Both the position numbers and the translations under genes were made by a program. A stretch of DNA of 64,000 nt, from the NCBI RefSeq assembly GCF_014280875.1, contig NZ_JACLAL010000002.1:434001-498000 (forward strand). The letters are read 5' to 3'. Under the pieces are notes generated by a model. That model did no database searches and was not told the origin of the DNA. It saw nothing but the letters and a program-made list of their open reading frames with translations. Source of the DNA: Paenirhizobium daejeonense (GTDB lineage: Bacteria; Pseudomonadota; Alphaproteobacteria; Rhizobiales; Rhizobiaceae). Shown piece after piece: positions 39,064 through 47,427 of this stretch; position 1 is the stretch's first letter; every line of letters begins with the position of its first letter.

Positions 39064-39660
39064 ATGAGCAGTCATTTGTCGGCTCCACCGGAGCAGCCGG
39101 TGTCATCGGTGACACCTTTATTCCCCCTTCATACAGTTCGTTGCGACGGCCCTGCCGTTTTCCGCAACCAGTTGGCCCGAGACATCGGATGCCTGCTGGA
39201 TGTGGATGACGATGTCATCTCCTGGACCTGTGGGACCGTCGAATTGGTCATGGACGGTGTTACTCATGTTCCAGACCTGGTTGCCGAAAGCCAAAGCGGG
39301 ATCGTTCTAATCGATGCAGTCACAAAGGTCGGACCTTCAGCCATAATCACTGAAATGGCGACGGCAGCCGGATACCAATATCGCCCGTTATCCAGACCGG
39401 AACTGCCCGCCATACGATTGCGGAACGCGAAGGATTTGCTGCGGTACGCGCGATACAGTGTGACCCTTGATGACCGTATTCGTGTCCTCGCGGCCCTGGA
39501 TGAGTGCGGCACAATGACTTTGGCTGAATGCCTATCCGGCTTTCGCACGACGCAGCCGCTACCGGCTTTTGCGTCAATGGTCCTCCAGCGCTTCATCGCC
39601 ATCGATCTTGATGATGCGCTTATCGGACCCGAATCCACCGTTCGCCGCTTTCGTGGCTGA
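39064..39660 (+). CDS. TnsA-like transposon endonuclease
   Basis: Encodes 198 residues. QLARDIGCLLDVDDDVISWT followed by HVPDLVAESQSGIVLIDAV has the TnsA endonuclease pattern (helix, then a PD strand and an acidic strand), and LRNAKDLLRYARY with DDRIRVLAALDECG resembles the C-terminal part of TnsA-like proteins that precede Mu-type DDE transposase genes in rhizobia. In complete elements TnsB, TniB/TnsC and TniQ-like genes follow; here none does. A hydrolytic Lys is not obvious, so activity is uncertain. I take the ATG at 39064; a TTG at 39058 is possible. Confidence 0.6.
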   Translation: MSSHLSAPPEQPVSSVTPLFPLHTVRCDGPAVFRNQLARDIGCLLDVDDDVISWTCGTVELVMDGVTHVPDLVAESQSGIVLIDAVTKVGPSAIITEMATAAGYQYRPLSRPELPAIRLRNAKDLLRYARYSVTLDDRIRVLAALDECGTMTLAECLSGFRTTQPLPAFASMVLQRFIAIDLDDALIGPESTVRRFRG

Positions 39661-39704
39661 CCACTGGAAATTCGTATTGCGACAGCGTCGCCGGAAACAA
39701 TCCA

Positions 39705-39964
39705 ATGTCGTTTATCAAAAAGAACATCAGCGTCACAAAATCAGTTCGGGACTACGCCCTGTTCTGCACATTCAAGCATGCACTGCGTCGTCATCCTGTC
39801 TTCGCGTCGGGTCGTGCGGGGCTGGTGCTGCTGAATGTGCCCGAGGGATACGCTCAGAGGCGGCGGACGAGCAACACGCATCAATTTTCGTTTTCGACAC
39901 CAAAGCCGCCGCTGAGTATGTGATCAATGCAATGAGGATGCGCCCCTTCAGATGGGTTGAATAA
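39705..39964 (+). pseudogene. possible frameshifted small gene
   Basis: One frame from 39705 reads MSFIKKNISVTKSVRDYALF... up to about LLNVPEGY, then loses sense; the next frame continues plausibly with ASIFVFDTKAAAEYVINAM to a stop at 39964 (RPFRWVE). Joined, they would make a coherent protein of about 85 residues, so a small gene broken by one frameshift is likely. Family not recognised. It may be debris of the lost transposition genes. Confidence 0.35.
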
Positions 39965-40132
39965 AGGGGACATCGCATCCTTGCAGGTGTTCGGTGGATT
40001 CACAAAAATCCCTGAGCAAAAAGACCGGCGATCCGTTGAGGATTCCGCTCAACTGTGAACCAGCTGAACCAAGCAAGTCATTGTCGCCGTTAAGCACTGC
40101 TTCCATATGCATCGGTCACCAACTGAAAGATC

Positions 40133-41845
40133 ATGATGGACCCGATCCTCTCCCTAGCTCATTCAATTCAAACGTCTCCTGGCGTGTACGCAGTCCTACT
40201 TGGTTCCGGTATCTCTCGAAGTGCGGGAATTCCGACTGGGTGGGAGGTCACCCTTGACCTGGTCGAACGCATTGCTGCTCTGTCAGCTGAAGACACCAAG
40301 GGTGATCCGGCACGTTGGTATCAGGATAAATTTGGGAAAGAGCCTGGCTACTCCGAACTGCTCGACATCCTCGCGAAGACGCCAGCAGAACGCCGCGCAA
40401 TTTTGCACGAGTTCTTCGAGCCTACAGAAGAAGAGCGGGAAGATGGCATCAAGATGCCAACCGCAGCACATCGCGCCATCGCTGAGCTGGTGCGCGATGG
40501 CTTCATCAAGGTGATAGTCACTACGAATTTCGACCGCCTAATGGAAGTTGCGCTTACGGATGTCGGTATCGTTCCAACCGTCATATCCACGGCTGATGCG
40601 ACTAAAGGCGCTGCCCCTCTGGTGCATCAGAGGTGCGTGGTTGTGAAAATTCACGGTGACTACCTGGATGACCGCATCAAAAACACGGAAGACGAACTCG
40701 CATCGTACGATCCGGCGATGGATGCTTATCTGGACCGAATTCTAGATGAGTTTGGATTGATTGTGTGCGGCTGGTCCGGGGAATGGGATCAGGCTCTCAG
40801 GAAAGCATTTGAGCGGTGTTCATCTCGACGATACGCCACTTTTTGGGCAGCTCGCGGGAAACTCGGCGTACGAGCTGAGAAGCTGCTTACCCTGCGAGGC
40901 GGTCATCTCATCGAGATCGATGGAGCCGACAAGTTTTTCGTGCAGCTACAGGAAATGGTCGAGGGCCTGAAGGAATCCAAAGCTGCTCACCCTCTATCAG
41001 TCAGTGCGCAAGTTTCGGCGGTCAAGAAGTTTGTTGCGACCCCAGCGTATCGCGTGAGATTTCACGACCTCTTAGTCGACGAGGCAAGTCGTGTAAGAGC
41101 GTTTTTGGAATCTGCATATACAATGGAAGCGAGGCCGGTCGACACGGCGACTATTAAGGCACGTTTTGAAGCATATGATGCCTCTACAGGCGGGCTACAA
41201 CATATGCTGTTTGCGGCGGCTCACTGGGCTGACGCCTACAATTTTGAATCTATACGGCAATCCATCACCAAACTGGTTCCCTCCAGTCGACGCGGCGGCA
41301 TGACTGTATGGTTGGAAATGAACAAATACCCGGGTGCAGTTTGCTTCTACGCGGCAGCATTCGGAGCGATGTCGGGCGGCAACTGGCCTCTATACAAGTA
41401 CCTCCTTGAAGGACGCCTGATGCATGGAGGTGAGGAGGAAAACGTACTTGAGCACCTTGGGGCAATCAACATCGTAAACCACGATGCCGAGAACACTCTG
41501 CATCAGCAAGCACGACACACGCCGATGAGCGATCACCTGATGGCGGTTCTCGGTAAGCTCGATGGCTCCGGGGAAATTGAACGGGATTTCGAGCGTTTTG
41601 AAGTCCTGCTCGCATTACACTACCTCATGACGTCGAAAAGTGATGGACGGTACACGCTCATAGGGCGCTTCGTCTGGCACCATTCAAACCAGATCACACA
41701 GCGTTTGAAAGCCGAGATTGAACGCGACGGAGACAATTGGCCGCCGCTCAACGCTGGGCTATTTGGCGGAACAAGTTCTAACGCGATCCAGCTCGTCGAC
41801 AAGCTCTTCGAAAACATCAAAAAGATGTCGAACCGATACTATTGA
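40133..41845 (+). CDS. SIR2-domain protein, probable NAD-depleting defence effector
   Basis: Encodes 570 residues (or 569 from the second ATG). The N-terminal 300 residues are a SIR2-like domain: VLLGSGISRSAGIPTGWEVT (NAD-binding loop), VIVTTNFDRLMEVAL (the TTN motif), VKIHGDYLDDR (catalytic His) and LIVCGWSGEWDQALRKA. The C-terminal half is helical with no recognised domain. Such stand-alone SIR2 proteins near other defence genes often degrade NAD upon phage infection (as in DSR, Thoeris and SIR2-HerA systems) and kill or arrest the cell. No HerA or STAND partner is present. It is the last gene before the right end of the element. Confidence 0.82.
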   Translation: MMDPILSLAHSIQTSPGVYAVLLGSGISRSAGIPTGWEVTLDLVERIAALSAEDTKGDPARWYQDKFGKEPGYSELLDILAKTPAERRAILHEFFEPTEEEREDGIKMPTAAHRAIAELVRDGFIKVIVTTNFDRLMEVALTDVGIVPTVISTADATKGAAPLVHQRCVVVKIHGDYLDDRIKNTEDELASYDPAMDAYLDRILDEFGLIVCGWSGEWDQALRKAFERCSSRRYATFWAARGKLGVRAEKLLTLRGGHLIEIDGADKFFVQLQEMVEGLKESKAAHPLSVSAQVSAVKKFVATPAYRVRFHDLLVDEASRVRAFLESAYTMEARPVDTATIKARFEAYDASTGGLQHMLFAAAHWADAYNFESIRQSITKLVPSSRRGGMTVWLEMNKYPGAVCFYAAAFGAMSGGNWPLYKYLLEGRLMHGGEEENVLEHLGAINIVNHDAENTLHQQARHTPMSDHLMAVLGKLDGSGEIERDFERFEVLLALHYLMTSKSDGRYTLIGRFVWHHSNQITQRLKAEIERDGDNWPPLNAGLFGGTSSNAIQLVDKLFENIKKMSNRYY

Positions 41846-41930
41846 GATGCCCTAAGCAGCTTCCTCACGCCGCCTTGATACGATGGAGTAGCACAGGTTT
41901 TGGTTGCGCTGTTCCATCGCTTTTTATCCT

Positions 41931-42059
41931 GCTCAAACGTATGTGGCGACGGACCCGTGTTTGCTCAGAGGTATGAGGCGACGTGCTCAAATGAATGTGG
42001 CGACGGGGACAGAAAATACAGTGTTTTCAACGCGGGTCTGTTCAGACGTATGTGGCGAG
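41931..42059 (+). repeat. right-end repeat cluster of the transposon
   Basis: Four copies of a ~20-bp motif: GCTCAAACGTATGTGGCGAC (41931-41950), GCTCAGAGGTATGAGGCGAC (41963-41982), GCTCAAATGAATGTGGCGAC (41985-42004) and GTTCAGACGTATGTGGCGAG (42040-42059). Spacing between starts is 32, 22 and 55 bases. Asymmetric numbers of transposase-binding sites at the two ends are typical of Tn7-like elements. Confidence 0.75.
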
Positions 42060-42066
42060 CGTCACT

Positions 42067-42347
42067 CACTTACAAGAATTTGAAATCAGAGCGTTAAATG
42101 CGCAGAACCGAGCGGCCACCCGACGTAGGGTATAGGACCGTATTGGCTCCGCAGACACCAACTCCGCTGATCTGCAACGAGCTAGTCTGATAGAGTATCC
42201 TAAACTCCATGGCGAAAGGAGGAGGCGGTGCCTGCGATATCCGCATTGTGACGGCGAATCGGGAGAGCATCCCGCTCTCGACATCGTTCACAAGAGTCGG
42301 GATGGACAGTTGATAACAGCCGCCCATCCCGCCGGCTACTCTTTCGA
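42067..42347. other. intergenic region right of the element, no supported gene
   Basis: Between the right element end and the small periplasmic protein gene. A 91-residue open frame on the minus strand (42094-42369) overlaps the next gene and shows no family features or clear start signal. Confidence 0.4.
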
Positions 42348-42698
42348 TTAGTAGCGGATAATCGGGCAACCACGCACATTGGCGAAGACCATGCGGTCAA
42401 AACCACCGCGCCGGACACCGCCAACGACCACGCGACGCGGGGTCACGTCTTGCACACGGGCACGGTGCAGACCGTTCCAGCGGGCCTTCTCGACAGCTTC
42501 GCCGGGGAAGCAGCCGCCGCGCGGGCGCTGATGGCGACGCTCGTAGCCATTATGACCGCCACGACCATAATCCATGTCATAGGCGGGGCCATCATGACGG
42601 AAGCGCCAGCCGTCGGCGGCAGCCGGGGAAAGCGTCGCAACTGTCGCGCCCAGCGCGATCAAGGCTGCAAGGCCGGTCTTTGCAAAAACACCCATCAT
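42348..42698 (-). CDS. hypothetical secreted protein
   Basis: Encodes 116 residues from the ATG at 42698 (MMGVFAKTG), with GAGGAGA upstream. Residues 1-29 form a signal peptide ending at PAAADG. The mature part is rich in Arg, Gly and His (YERRHQRPRGGCFPGEAVEKA), and ends with a conserved-looking VVVGGVRRGGFDRMVFANV. Similar small periplasmic proteins are common in rhizobia but have no known role. It is monocistronic. Confidence 0.7.
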   Translation of the reverse strand: MMGVFAKTGLAALIALGATVATLSPAAADGWRFRHDGPAYDMDYGRGGHNGYERRHQRPRGGCFPGEAVEKARWNGLHRARVQDVTPRRVVVGGVRRGGFDRMVFANVRGCPIIRY

Positions 42699-42953
42699 TG
42701 TCTGTCTCCTCATCTGGGAATTTCGTTGGTCATTCCCGCCTGCTTCAGCGATTGAAGAGAGACTATGCGGCACCGCCTGAATGCGGCCCGAACTGATCGT
42801 TCAGTCTTCATTCATGCCCGAAGAGGCACCGATCCCGCGGAAATACCCAAACCCGATCCCAGCGCGACCCGAAAAGGAAGACGCGGATCGCCTCACTCAG
42901 AACGCCTTTAAAACAAAGGGATGGCATGTTGCTCGGCCATACTGCCCGATGTC

Positions 42954-43370
42954 TCAAGGCGCGCTATGCAGCACAACTTCGCGGCGATACGGCCGGTCGC
43001 GATGCTCGAAGAGATAGATCCCCTGCCAGGTGCCGAAAAGTAACCGACCGTTGCTGAAGGGAATACCGATGGAAACCTGCGTCAGGGCCGCCTTGATATG
43101 AGCTGGCATGTCATCCCGCCCTTCGTCCCGGTGGGTGATCCAACGCATGGTCGCATCGTCGGAAGGCGGCACAAGCCGCGCAAAAAACGCCTTGAGGTCA
43201 CGCTGCACAGAGGGGTCAGCATTTTCCTGAACGAGCAGCGAACACGAGGTATGCCGGACGAACGCGGTCATGAGCCCCTCACGCACTCCCGAACCACTGA
43301 CAAAATCCTCCACCATGTCGGTAAATTCGTAGAGCCCCTGTCCGTTCGTCGCTATAGTGATCGTTCTCAT
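42954..43370 (-). CDS. yjbQ: YjbQ/UPF0047 family protein
   Basis: Encodes 138 residues with AFVRHTSCSLLVQENADPSV and GIPFSNGRLLFGTWQGIYLFEHR, the two signature regions of UPF0047. E. coli YjbQ has weak thiamin-phosphate synthase activity in vivo; its true role is open. Start at 43370 (MRTITIATNG) fits the family N-terminus; an ATG at 43394 lies 8 codons upstream. It is convergent with the small secreted protein gene's neighbour and has no operon partner. Confidence 0.9.
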   Translation of the reverse strand: MRTITIATNGQGLYEFTDMVEDFVSGSGVREGLMTAFVRHTSCSLLVQENADPSVQRDLKAFFARLVPPSDDATMRWITHRDEGRDDMPAHIKAALTQVSIGIPFSNGRLLFGTWQGIYLFEHRDRPYRREVVLHSAP

Positions 43371-43654
43371 CGCCAAAGCTTCATCTCTCCTCATCGGTCA
43401 AGTCAAAATCGGACATGTCCTGACGAATTCAAAATATCCGGCTGAGCTTCATACATTCTGCATGAGACAATCCTCAGGTAGGAACGACGTTGAGATTGTA
43501 ACTCATAGCAACCACGGCATGCCTTTCCAAAGCAGGTATAACCACATCAGACGCCTTGCCGCAAAACTGTTAGAGGTGCCAGTCGCCCTGATTGACGTCT
43601 GGCCATTGGAATATAGTCGCTATAGTCTCCGCTCCATCTGAGAGAGGAGCCACC

Positions 43655-44125
43655 ATGACCGCCGACAAGACCGACCTGCTCGCCATCATCGATGCCCAGG
43701 AGGCAAAGCTGGTATTCCCCGCATTCGATGAGGAGACAGCAATCGAAATCGGAAAGCGGCTCCTGAAACGCGCGCGGCACGACAAAGCCCCGGTGGTCAT
43801 CAACATTCGCACGCCCGACCGGGTGCTCTTCCATGCCGCCCTGCCCGGCTCCTCGCCGGATAACGACCACTGGGCGCGCCGCAAGAGCAACGTCACACTG
43901 CGCTTTCACAAGGCCTCCATGCGGGTTGGCGAAAGTTATCGCCAGAAGGGCCGCACGGTCGGCCCGGACTACGGACTCGATCCGCTCGATTATGCGGTCC
44001 ATGGCGGAAGTTTTCCGGTGCGCGTCACCGGCACCGGCGTCGTCGCCGCCATCACAGTTTCGGGTCTGGCCTCCGAAGAGGACCACGCGATGATCGTCGA
44101 TGTGCTGGAAGATTATCTCAAGTGA
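43655..44125 (+). CDS. UPF0303/HbpS-like heme-degrading domain protein
   Basis: Encodes 156 residues from the ATG at 43655, preceded by GAGAGGAG. DNDHWARRKSNVTLRFHKAS, GLDPLDYAVHGGSFPVRV and VAAITVSGLASEEDHAMIVD are typical of the UPF0303 branch of the HbpS/GlcG fold. Relatives bind or break down heme or sense redox changes, but for UPF0303 no reaction is shown. It is cytoplasmic (no signal peptide) and its stop is 13 bases from the stop of the convergent SnoaL-like gene. Confidence 0.85.
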   Translation: MTADKTDLLAIIDAQEAKLVFPAFDEETAIEIGKRLLKRARHDKAPVVINIRTPDRVLFHAALPGSSPDNDHWARRKSNVTLRFHKASMRVGESYRQKGRTVGPDYGLDPLDYAVHGGSFPVRVTGTGVVAAITVSGLASEEDHAMIVDVLEDYLK

Positions 44126-44138
44126 AGTGCATCGGCGC

Positions 44139-44486
44139 TCAAGGCCTCGTCGAGAGATAAAGGCTGAGGCGGGAGAAACGCTCGTCTTCCCTTTCAAATA
44201 CCATGACGCAGGGAAGCGACGTCGCCTCGGCGCCCGAGACTTCCATCGTGCCATCGACCGCACCACGAAAACCGCTTTCATCGACCATCACCACACTGTT
44301 GGCGAAGCGGGCATCGTGACGCAGCAGATAGGCGGCAAGCGTGTCGCGCAGCGATTCGATGCCGATGACGCGCGTGCCGTCCGGCATGTCCAGCGCCGCA
44401 TCGCCATCGAAGAAGCCCCCAAGCGAGGCCAGATCGCGCCGGTTAAGGGCATCCAGAACCCCGGAAATCTGTTGCCTCAAAGACAT
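44139..44486 (-). CDS. SnoaL/DUF4440-like small protein
   Basis: Encodes 115 residues from the ATG at 44486 with GGAGAAG 4 bases upstream. The layout MSLRQQISGVLDALNRRDLA, FFDGDAALDMPDGTRVIGIE, then strands with VDGTMEVSGAEATSLPCVMV is the NTF2-like (SnoaL) fold: a helix bundle on a curved sheet with a pocket. Members bind or isomerise small molecules; no substrate can be assigned. It lies 69 bases downstream of the argP-like stop codon on the same strand and could be co-transcribed. Confidence 0.7.
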   Translation of the reverse strand: MSLRQQISGVLDALNRRDLASLGGFFDGDAALDMPDGTRVIGIESLRDTLAAYLLRHDARFANSVVMVDESGFRGAVDGTMEVSGAEATSLPCVMVFEREDERFSRLSLYLSTRP

Positions 44487-44555
44487 TGGCTTCTCCTTCC
44501 TTATTCCTCGGACAAGAGCAATTAGGGCCGGATGTCTCCCCGGCAAGGGACAGGA

Positions 44556-45467
44556 TCACGGATGATCCTGCACCAACAGACGGCGGGCGGTGGCGAGCAC
44601 CGCTTCCGTCAAGACCTTCAGCGCCGGCCCCGCCGACCGACTCCAGTGCCAGTAGAGAGGAATATCGAGAGGGCGATCCGGCAGGAGCATTAAGAGCCTG
44701 CTGCCGGTAATCTCATTGCTGACGAGTATTTCCGGGTTCATTCCCCAGCCGACACCTGCAAGCGTCGCATCGACGAAGCCGTGCGACGATGGAAGCCAAT
44801 GGGTCGGCGGCGAAATATCCATCGCGAAAGCCAAAGCCAGCCAGCGGGATTGCAGTGTATCCTTGGTATTGAAGGTCATGGTCGGCGCAACGGCCAGCCG
44901 TTCCGCCGTCACGCCATCCGGAAACCAGCGGGCCATGAAATCGGGACTGGCCGTTGCGAAATAGCGCAGGCGACCAAGATAAAGGCAATCGCAGCCCTGC
45001 ACCGCCTGTGAAGAACCGGTAACGGCTGCCCGCACCTCACCTCTACGCAGCCATTCGGCGCTGTGGTCCTGATCATCCAGCACCAGATCGTAAAGGAAGG
45101 CATCGACCGCGGCCATGGCCGGCACGAACCATGTGGCAAGGCTGTCGGCATTGACCGCAAGCCGCAGGCTCGGCGTTTTCGCCATTCCCGCGAATTCGCC
45201 CAGATCGCGCCCAAGCCCCGCCTCGAGCAGGGCGACCTCTTCCGCATGGCGGAAAAGCCTCTGCCCTGCCAGTGTCGGCCGACATGGCTGTCCGCGCACC
45301 ACCAGCACCGCACCCACCCGTTCCTCCAGTGCCTTGATCCGCTGGGAAATCGCAGACGGCGTCAGCCCCAACTGTCGCGCCGCCTTCTCGAACGAGCCTG
45401 TCCGAAGAATGGCTGAAAGAGCGGAAAGGTGATCGTAATCCAGCACGAGATTAATTTTCCTAATCAT
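44556..45467 (-). CDS. argP: LysR-family regulator, ArgP/LysG type
   Basis: Encodes 303 residues. N-terminal helix-turn-helix LSALSAILRTGSFEKAARQL followed by LGLTPSAISQRIKALEERVG is characteristic of ArgP/LysG/IciA. The C-terminal substrate-binding domain follows (LRLAVNADSLATWFVPAM, PDFMARWFPDGV). In this family arginine or lysine controls binding at the promoter of the exporter gene, which is exactly the divergent neighbour here (81-base gap). The AT-rich stretch at 45464-45500 is the likely shared control site. Confidence 0.92.
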   Translation of the reverse strand: MIRKINLVLDYDHLSALSAILRTGSFEKAARQLGLTPSAISQRIKALEERVGAVLVVRGQPCRPTLAGQRLFRHAEEVALLEAGLGRDLGEFAGMAKTPSLRLAVNADSLATWFVPAMAAVDAFLYDLVLDDQDHSAEWLRRGEVRAAVTGSSQAVQGCDCLYLGRLRYFATASPDFMARWFPDGVTAERLAVAPTMTFNTKDTLQSRWLALAFAMDISPPTHWLPSSHGFVDATLAGVGWGMNPEILVSNEITGSRLLMLLPDRPLDIPLYWHWSRSAGPALKVLTEAVLATARRLLVQDHP

Positions 45468-45547
45468 ATGTAAGGATATTTAATTTTTCTAATTTTGAGC
45501 GACGGGCTAGTCAATCCCGACCCATCTTAACCCAAACCGGGATCTTC

Positions 45548-46162
45548 ATGACCGCCTCAACCTCTGCCGCCCTCGCGGGCTTTCTGCTTGGCCTCAGCCT
45601 CATCGTTGCCATCGGTGCCCAGAACGCCTTCGTTCTGCGTCAGGGGCTGCAGGGCCGCCACGTCCTCGCCGTGTGCCTTACCTGCGCTGGCTCCGACGCG
45701 CTGCTGATCGGTGCCGGCGTCGGCGGGTTCTCCACAATGATTGCCAGCATCGACTGGCTCGATCCCCTGCTGCGTTATGGCGGCGCGGCCTTTCTGGCCT
45801 TCTATGGCTTGCGCAGCCTTCGCTCTGCAGCCAGCGGCAACAGCGCGCTGGCGGTCCGGGGCGATGCAGAGCAGAGCCTTGTGGCAGCCCTTCTCACCTG
45901 CCTGGCGCTGACATGGCTAAACCCGCATGTCTATCTCGACACCGTCGTCCTGATCGGCTCGATCTCCAGGCATTATCCCGGCGAGGAAACGGCCTTTGCA
46001 GCCGGTGCGGCAGGAGCCTCATTCCTCTTCTTCTTCTCGCTCGGTTATGGTGCACGCGTGCTTCGTCCCATCTTCGCCCGCCGTACCGCCTGGCGGATCC
46101 TCGACGGCTTGATAGCGCTGGTCATGGGAAGCATCGCCTTCAACCTCGTATCGAACGGTTGA
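45548..46162 (+). CDS. argO: LysE/ArgO-type basic amino acid exporter
   Basis: Encodes 204 residues with about six membrane segments, beginning LAGFLLGLSLIVAIGAQNAF. QNAFVLRQGLQGRHVLAVCL and LTWLNPHVYLDTVVLIGSIS are hallmarks of the LysE/ArgO family, inner-membrane pumps that export arginine or lysine, which relieves build-up from peptides. It is divergent from and presumably activated by the ArgP-like gene at 44556. Confidence 0.93.
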   Translation: MTASTSAALAGFLLGLSLIVAIGAQNAFVLRQGLQGRHVLAVCLTCAGSDALLIGAGVGGFSTMIASIDWLDPLLRYGGAAFLAFYGLRSLRSAASGNSALAVRGDAEQSLVAALLTCLALTWLNPHVYLDTVVLIGSISRHYPGEETAFAAGAAGASFLFFFSLGYGARVLRPIFARRTAWRILDGLIALVMGSIAFNLVSNG

Positions 46163-46239
46163 TGCGCGAAACCTACCCGATAGGCACCCGAGGCAAAGCG
46201 GTGTAGACCTGTCGCCAGCATATTCTGTCAGGGCAAACC

Positions 46240-47388
46240 ATGTTCCTCACCAATCACGATCTGGTCGACCTGATCGACCTTCGCCGCGACCTTCATCGTC
46301 ACCCCGAAATCTCCGGCGAAGAGCAATGGACGGCCGCGCGCATCGTCTCCTTTCTCTCCCCCCTGAAGCCTGCAGAAATCCTGACAGGCCTCGGTGGCCA
46401 CGGCGTTGCCGCCGTCTTCGAGGGAGCGGCATCAGGCCCCACGCTTCTCTTCCGCTGCGAGCTGGATGCCCTCCCGATCGAGGAGAAATCCTCCGCCGCA
46501 TACCGCTCGACCATTCCGGGCAAGGGGCATCTCTGCGGCCATGACGGTCATTCGACCATCATGACGGCGCTCGCCCTCGGCCTTTCACGCCAGTTGCCGA
46601 AACGCGGCCGCGTCGTGTTGCTGTTCCAGCCGGCGGAGGAAACCGGAGCGGGCGCTGCGGCTGTCATCGCCGACCCCGGGTTCCGGGAGATCACGCCGGA
46701 CTTCGCCTTTTCCCTGCACAATCTGCCGGGCCTGCCGCTTGGCCATGTATCGATCAAATCCGGGCCGGTGAACTGCGCATCGCGCGGCATGCGCATCGCC
46801 CTTTCCGGCAAGACGGCCCATGCCTCACAGCCGGAAACCGGCATTTCCCCCATGTCCGCCATCGCAGCCCTGATGCCGGCCCTGACAGGACTGTCGCGTA
46901 GCGCTCCACCGGCCCTCGACTTCCGGCTGGCGACCGTCACCCATGCTTCGCTCGGCGAAAAAGCCTTCGGCATCGCGCCCGGCAATGGCGAGATCTGGGT
47001 GACGCTGCGCACCCTGACCGACGACGGCATGGACGAGCTCTGCAACGAGGCGGAGGCGCTGGCCCGTTCAGCCGCCGAAGACGGCAATCTCGACCTCGAC
47101 ATCACCTATGACGACATCTTCCTGCATTGCGAAAACGCGCCGGAAGCCGTCGATCACCTGATCCGCGCACTCGATGCCGAAGGCGTCCCTCATGACGAGC
47201 GCAATCTGCCGATGCGGGGCTCGGAAGATTTCGGCCGCTTCCGCGCCATCGCCCCTTCAGCCATGTTCTTCCTCGGCTCCGGCGAAACCCACCCAGCGCT
47301 TCACAATCCCGACTACGACTTCCCCGAAGACCTGATCGCCATCGGCGCAAGGATCTTCATGCGGGTCGTACGCGATATTCTGGAATAG
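46240..47388 (+). CDS. M20-family amidohydrolase (hippurate hydrolase type)
   Basis: Encodes 382 residues. DLHRHPEISGEEQWTA, LPIEEKSSAAYRS, HLCGHDGHSTIM (metal-binding His-Asp) and FQPAEETGAGAAAVI follow the M20D peptidase/amidohydrolase order; the lid domain begins at GKTAHASQPETGIS. Such enzymes release amino acids from N-acyl forms (hippurate, IAA-amino acids) in the cytoplasm. The late HPALHNPDYDFPEDLI holds another metal His. It follows the exporter by 77 bases and may be co-transcribed with it. Confidence 0.9.
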   Translation: MFLTNHDLVDLIDLRRDLHRHPEISGEEQWTAARIVSFLSPLKPAEILTGLGGHGVAAVFEGAASGPTLLFRCELDALPIEEKSSAAYRSTIPGKGHLCGHDGHSTIMTALALGLSRQLPKRGRVVLLFQPAEETGAGAAAVIADPGFREITPDFAFSLHNLPGLPLGHVSIKSGPVNCASRGMRIALSGKTAHASQPETGISPMSAIAALMPALTGLSRSAPPALDFRLATVTHASLGEKAFGIAPGNGEIWVTLRTLTDDGMDELCNEAEALARSAAEDGNLDLDITYDDIFLHCENAPEAVDHLIRALDAEGVPHDERNLPMRGSEDFGRFRAIAPSAMFFLGSGETHPALHNPDYDFPEDLIAIGARIFMRVVRDILE

Positions 47389-47427
47389 CGGCAACTCGGC
47401 TGGCGGCCAGATCAGGCGCGTCATGCC

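Larger units (their letters stand above)
33962..42059. mobile_element. putative Tn7/Mu-like transposon carrying defence genes
   Basis: An AT-richer 8.1-kb segment is bracketed by clusters of a ~20-bp motif, GYTCARAYGTATGTGGCGAC. Two copies are at the left end in reverse orientation (33962-33983, 33985-34003) and four at the right end in forward orientation (41931, 41963, 41985, 42040). TCACT occurs at 33955-33959 and 42062-42066, a possible target duplication though the left terminus would be 2 bases longer. It starts 10 bases after a tRNA gene. Contents: kwaA, kwaB, a phosphatase, two unknown genes, a TnsA-like gene and a SIR2 gene. No DDE transposase is present, so it is probably non-autonomous or decayed. 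Confidence 0.65.

Noticed and set aside
42094..42369. 91-residue open frame right of the transposon end
   Set aside because: Overlaps the start of no known family, lacks a ribosome-binding site and overlaps the next gene; not supported.
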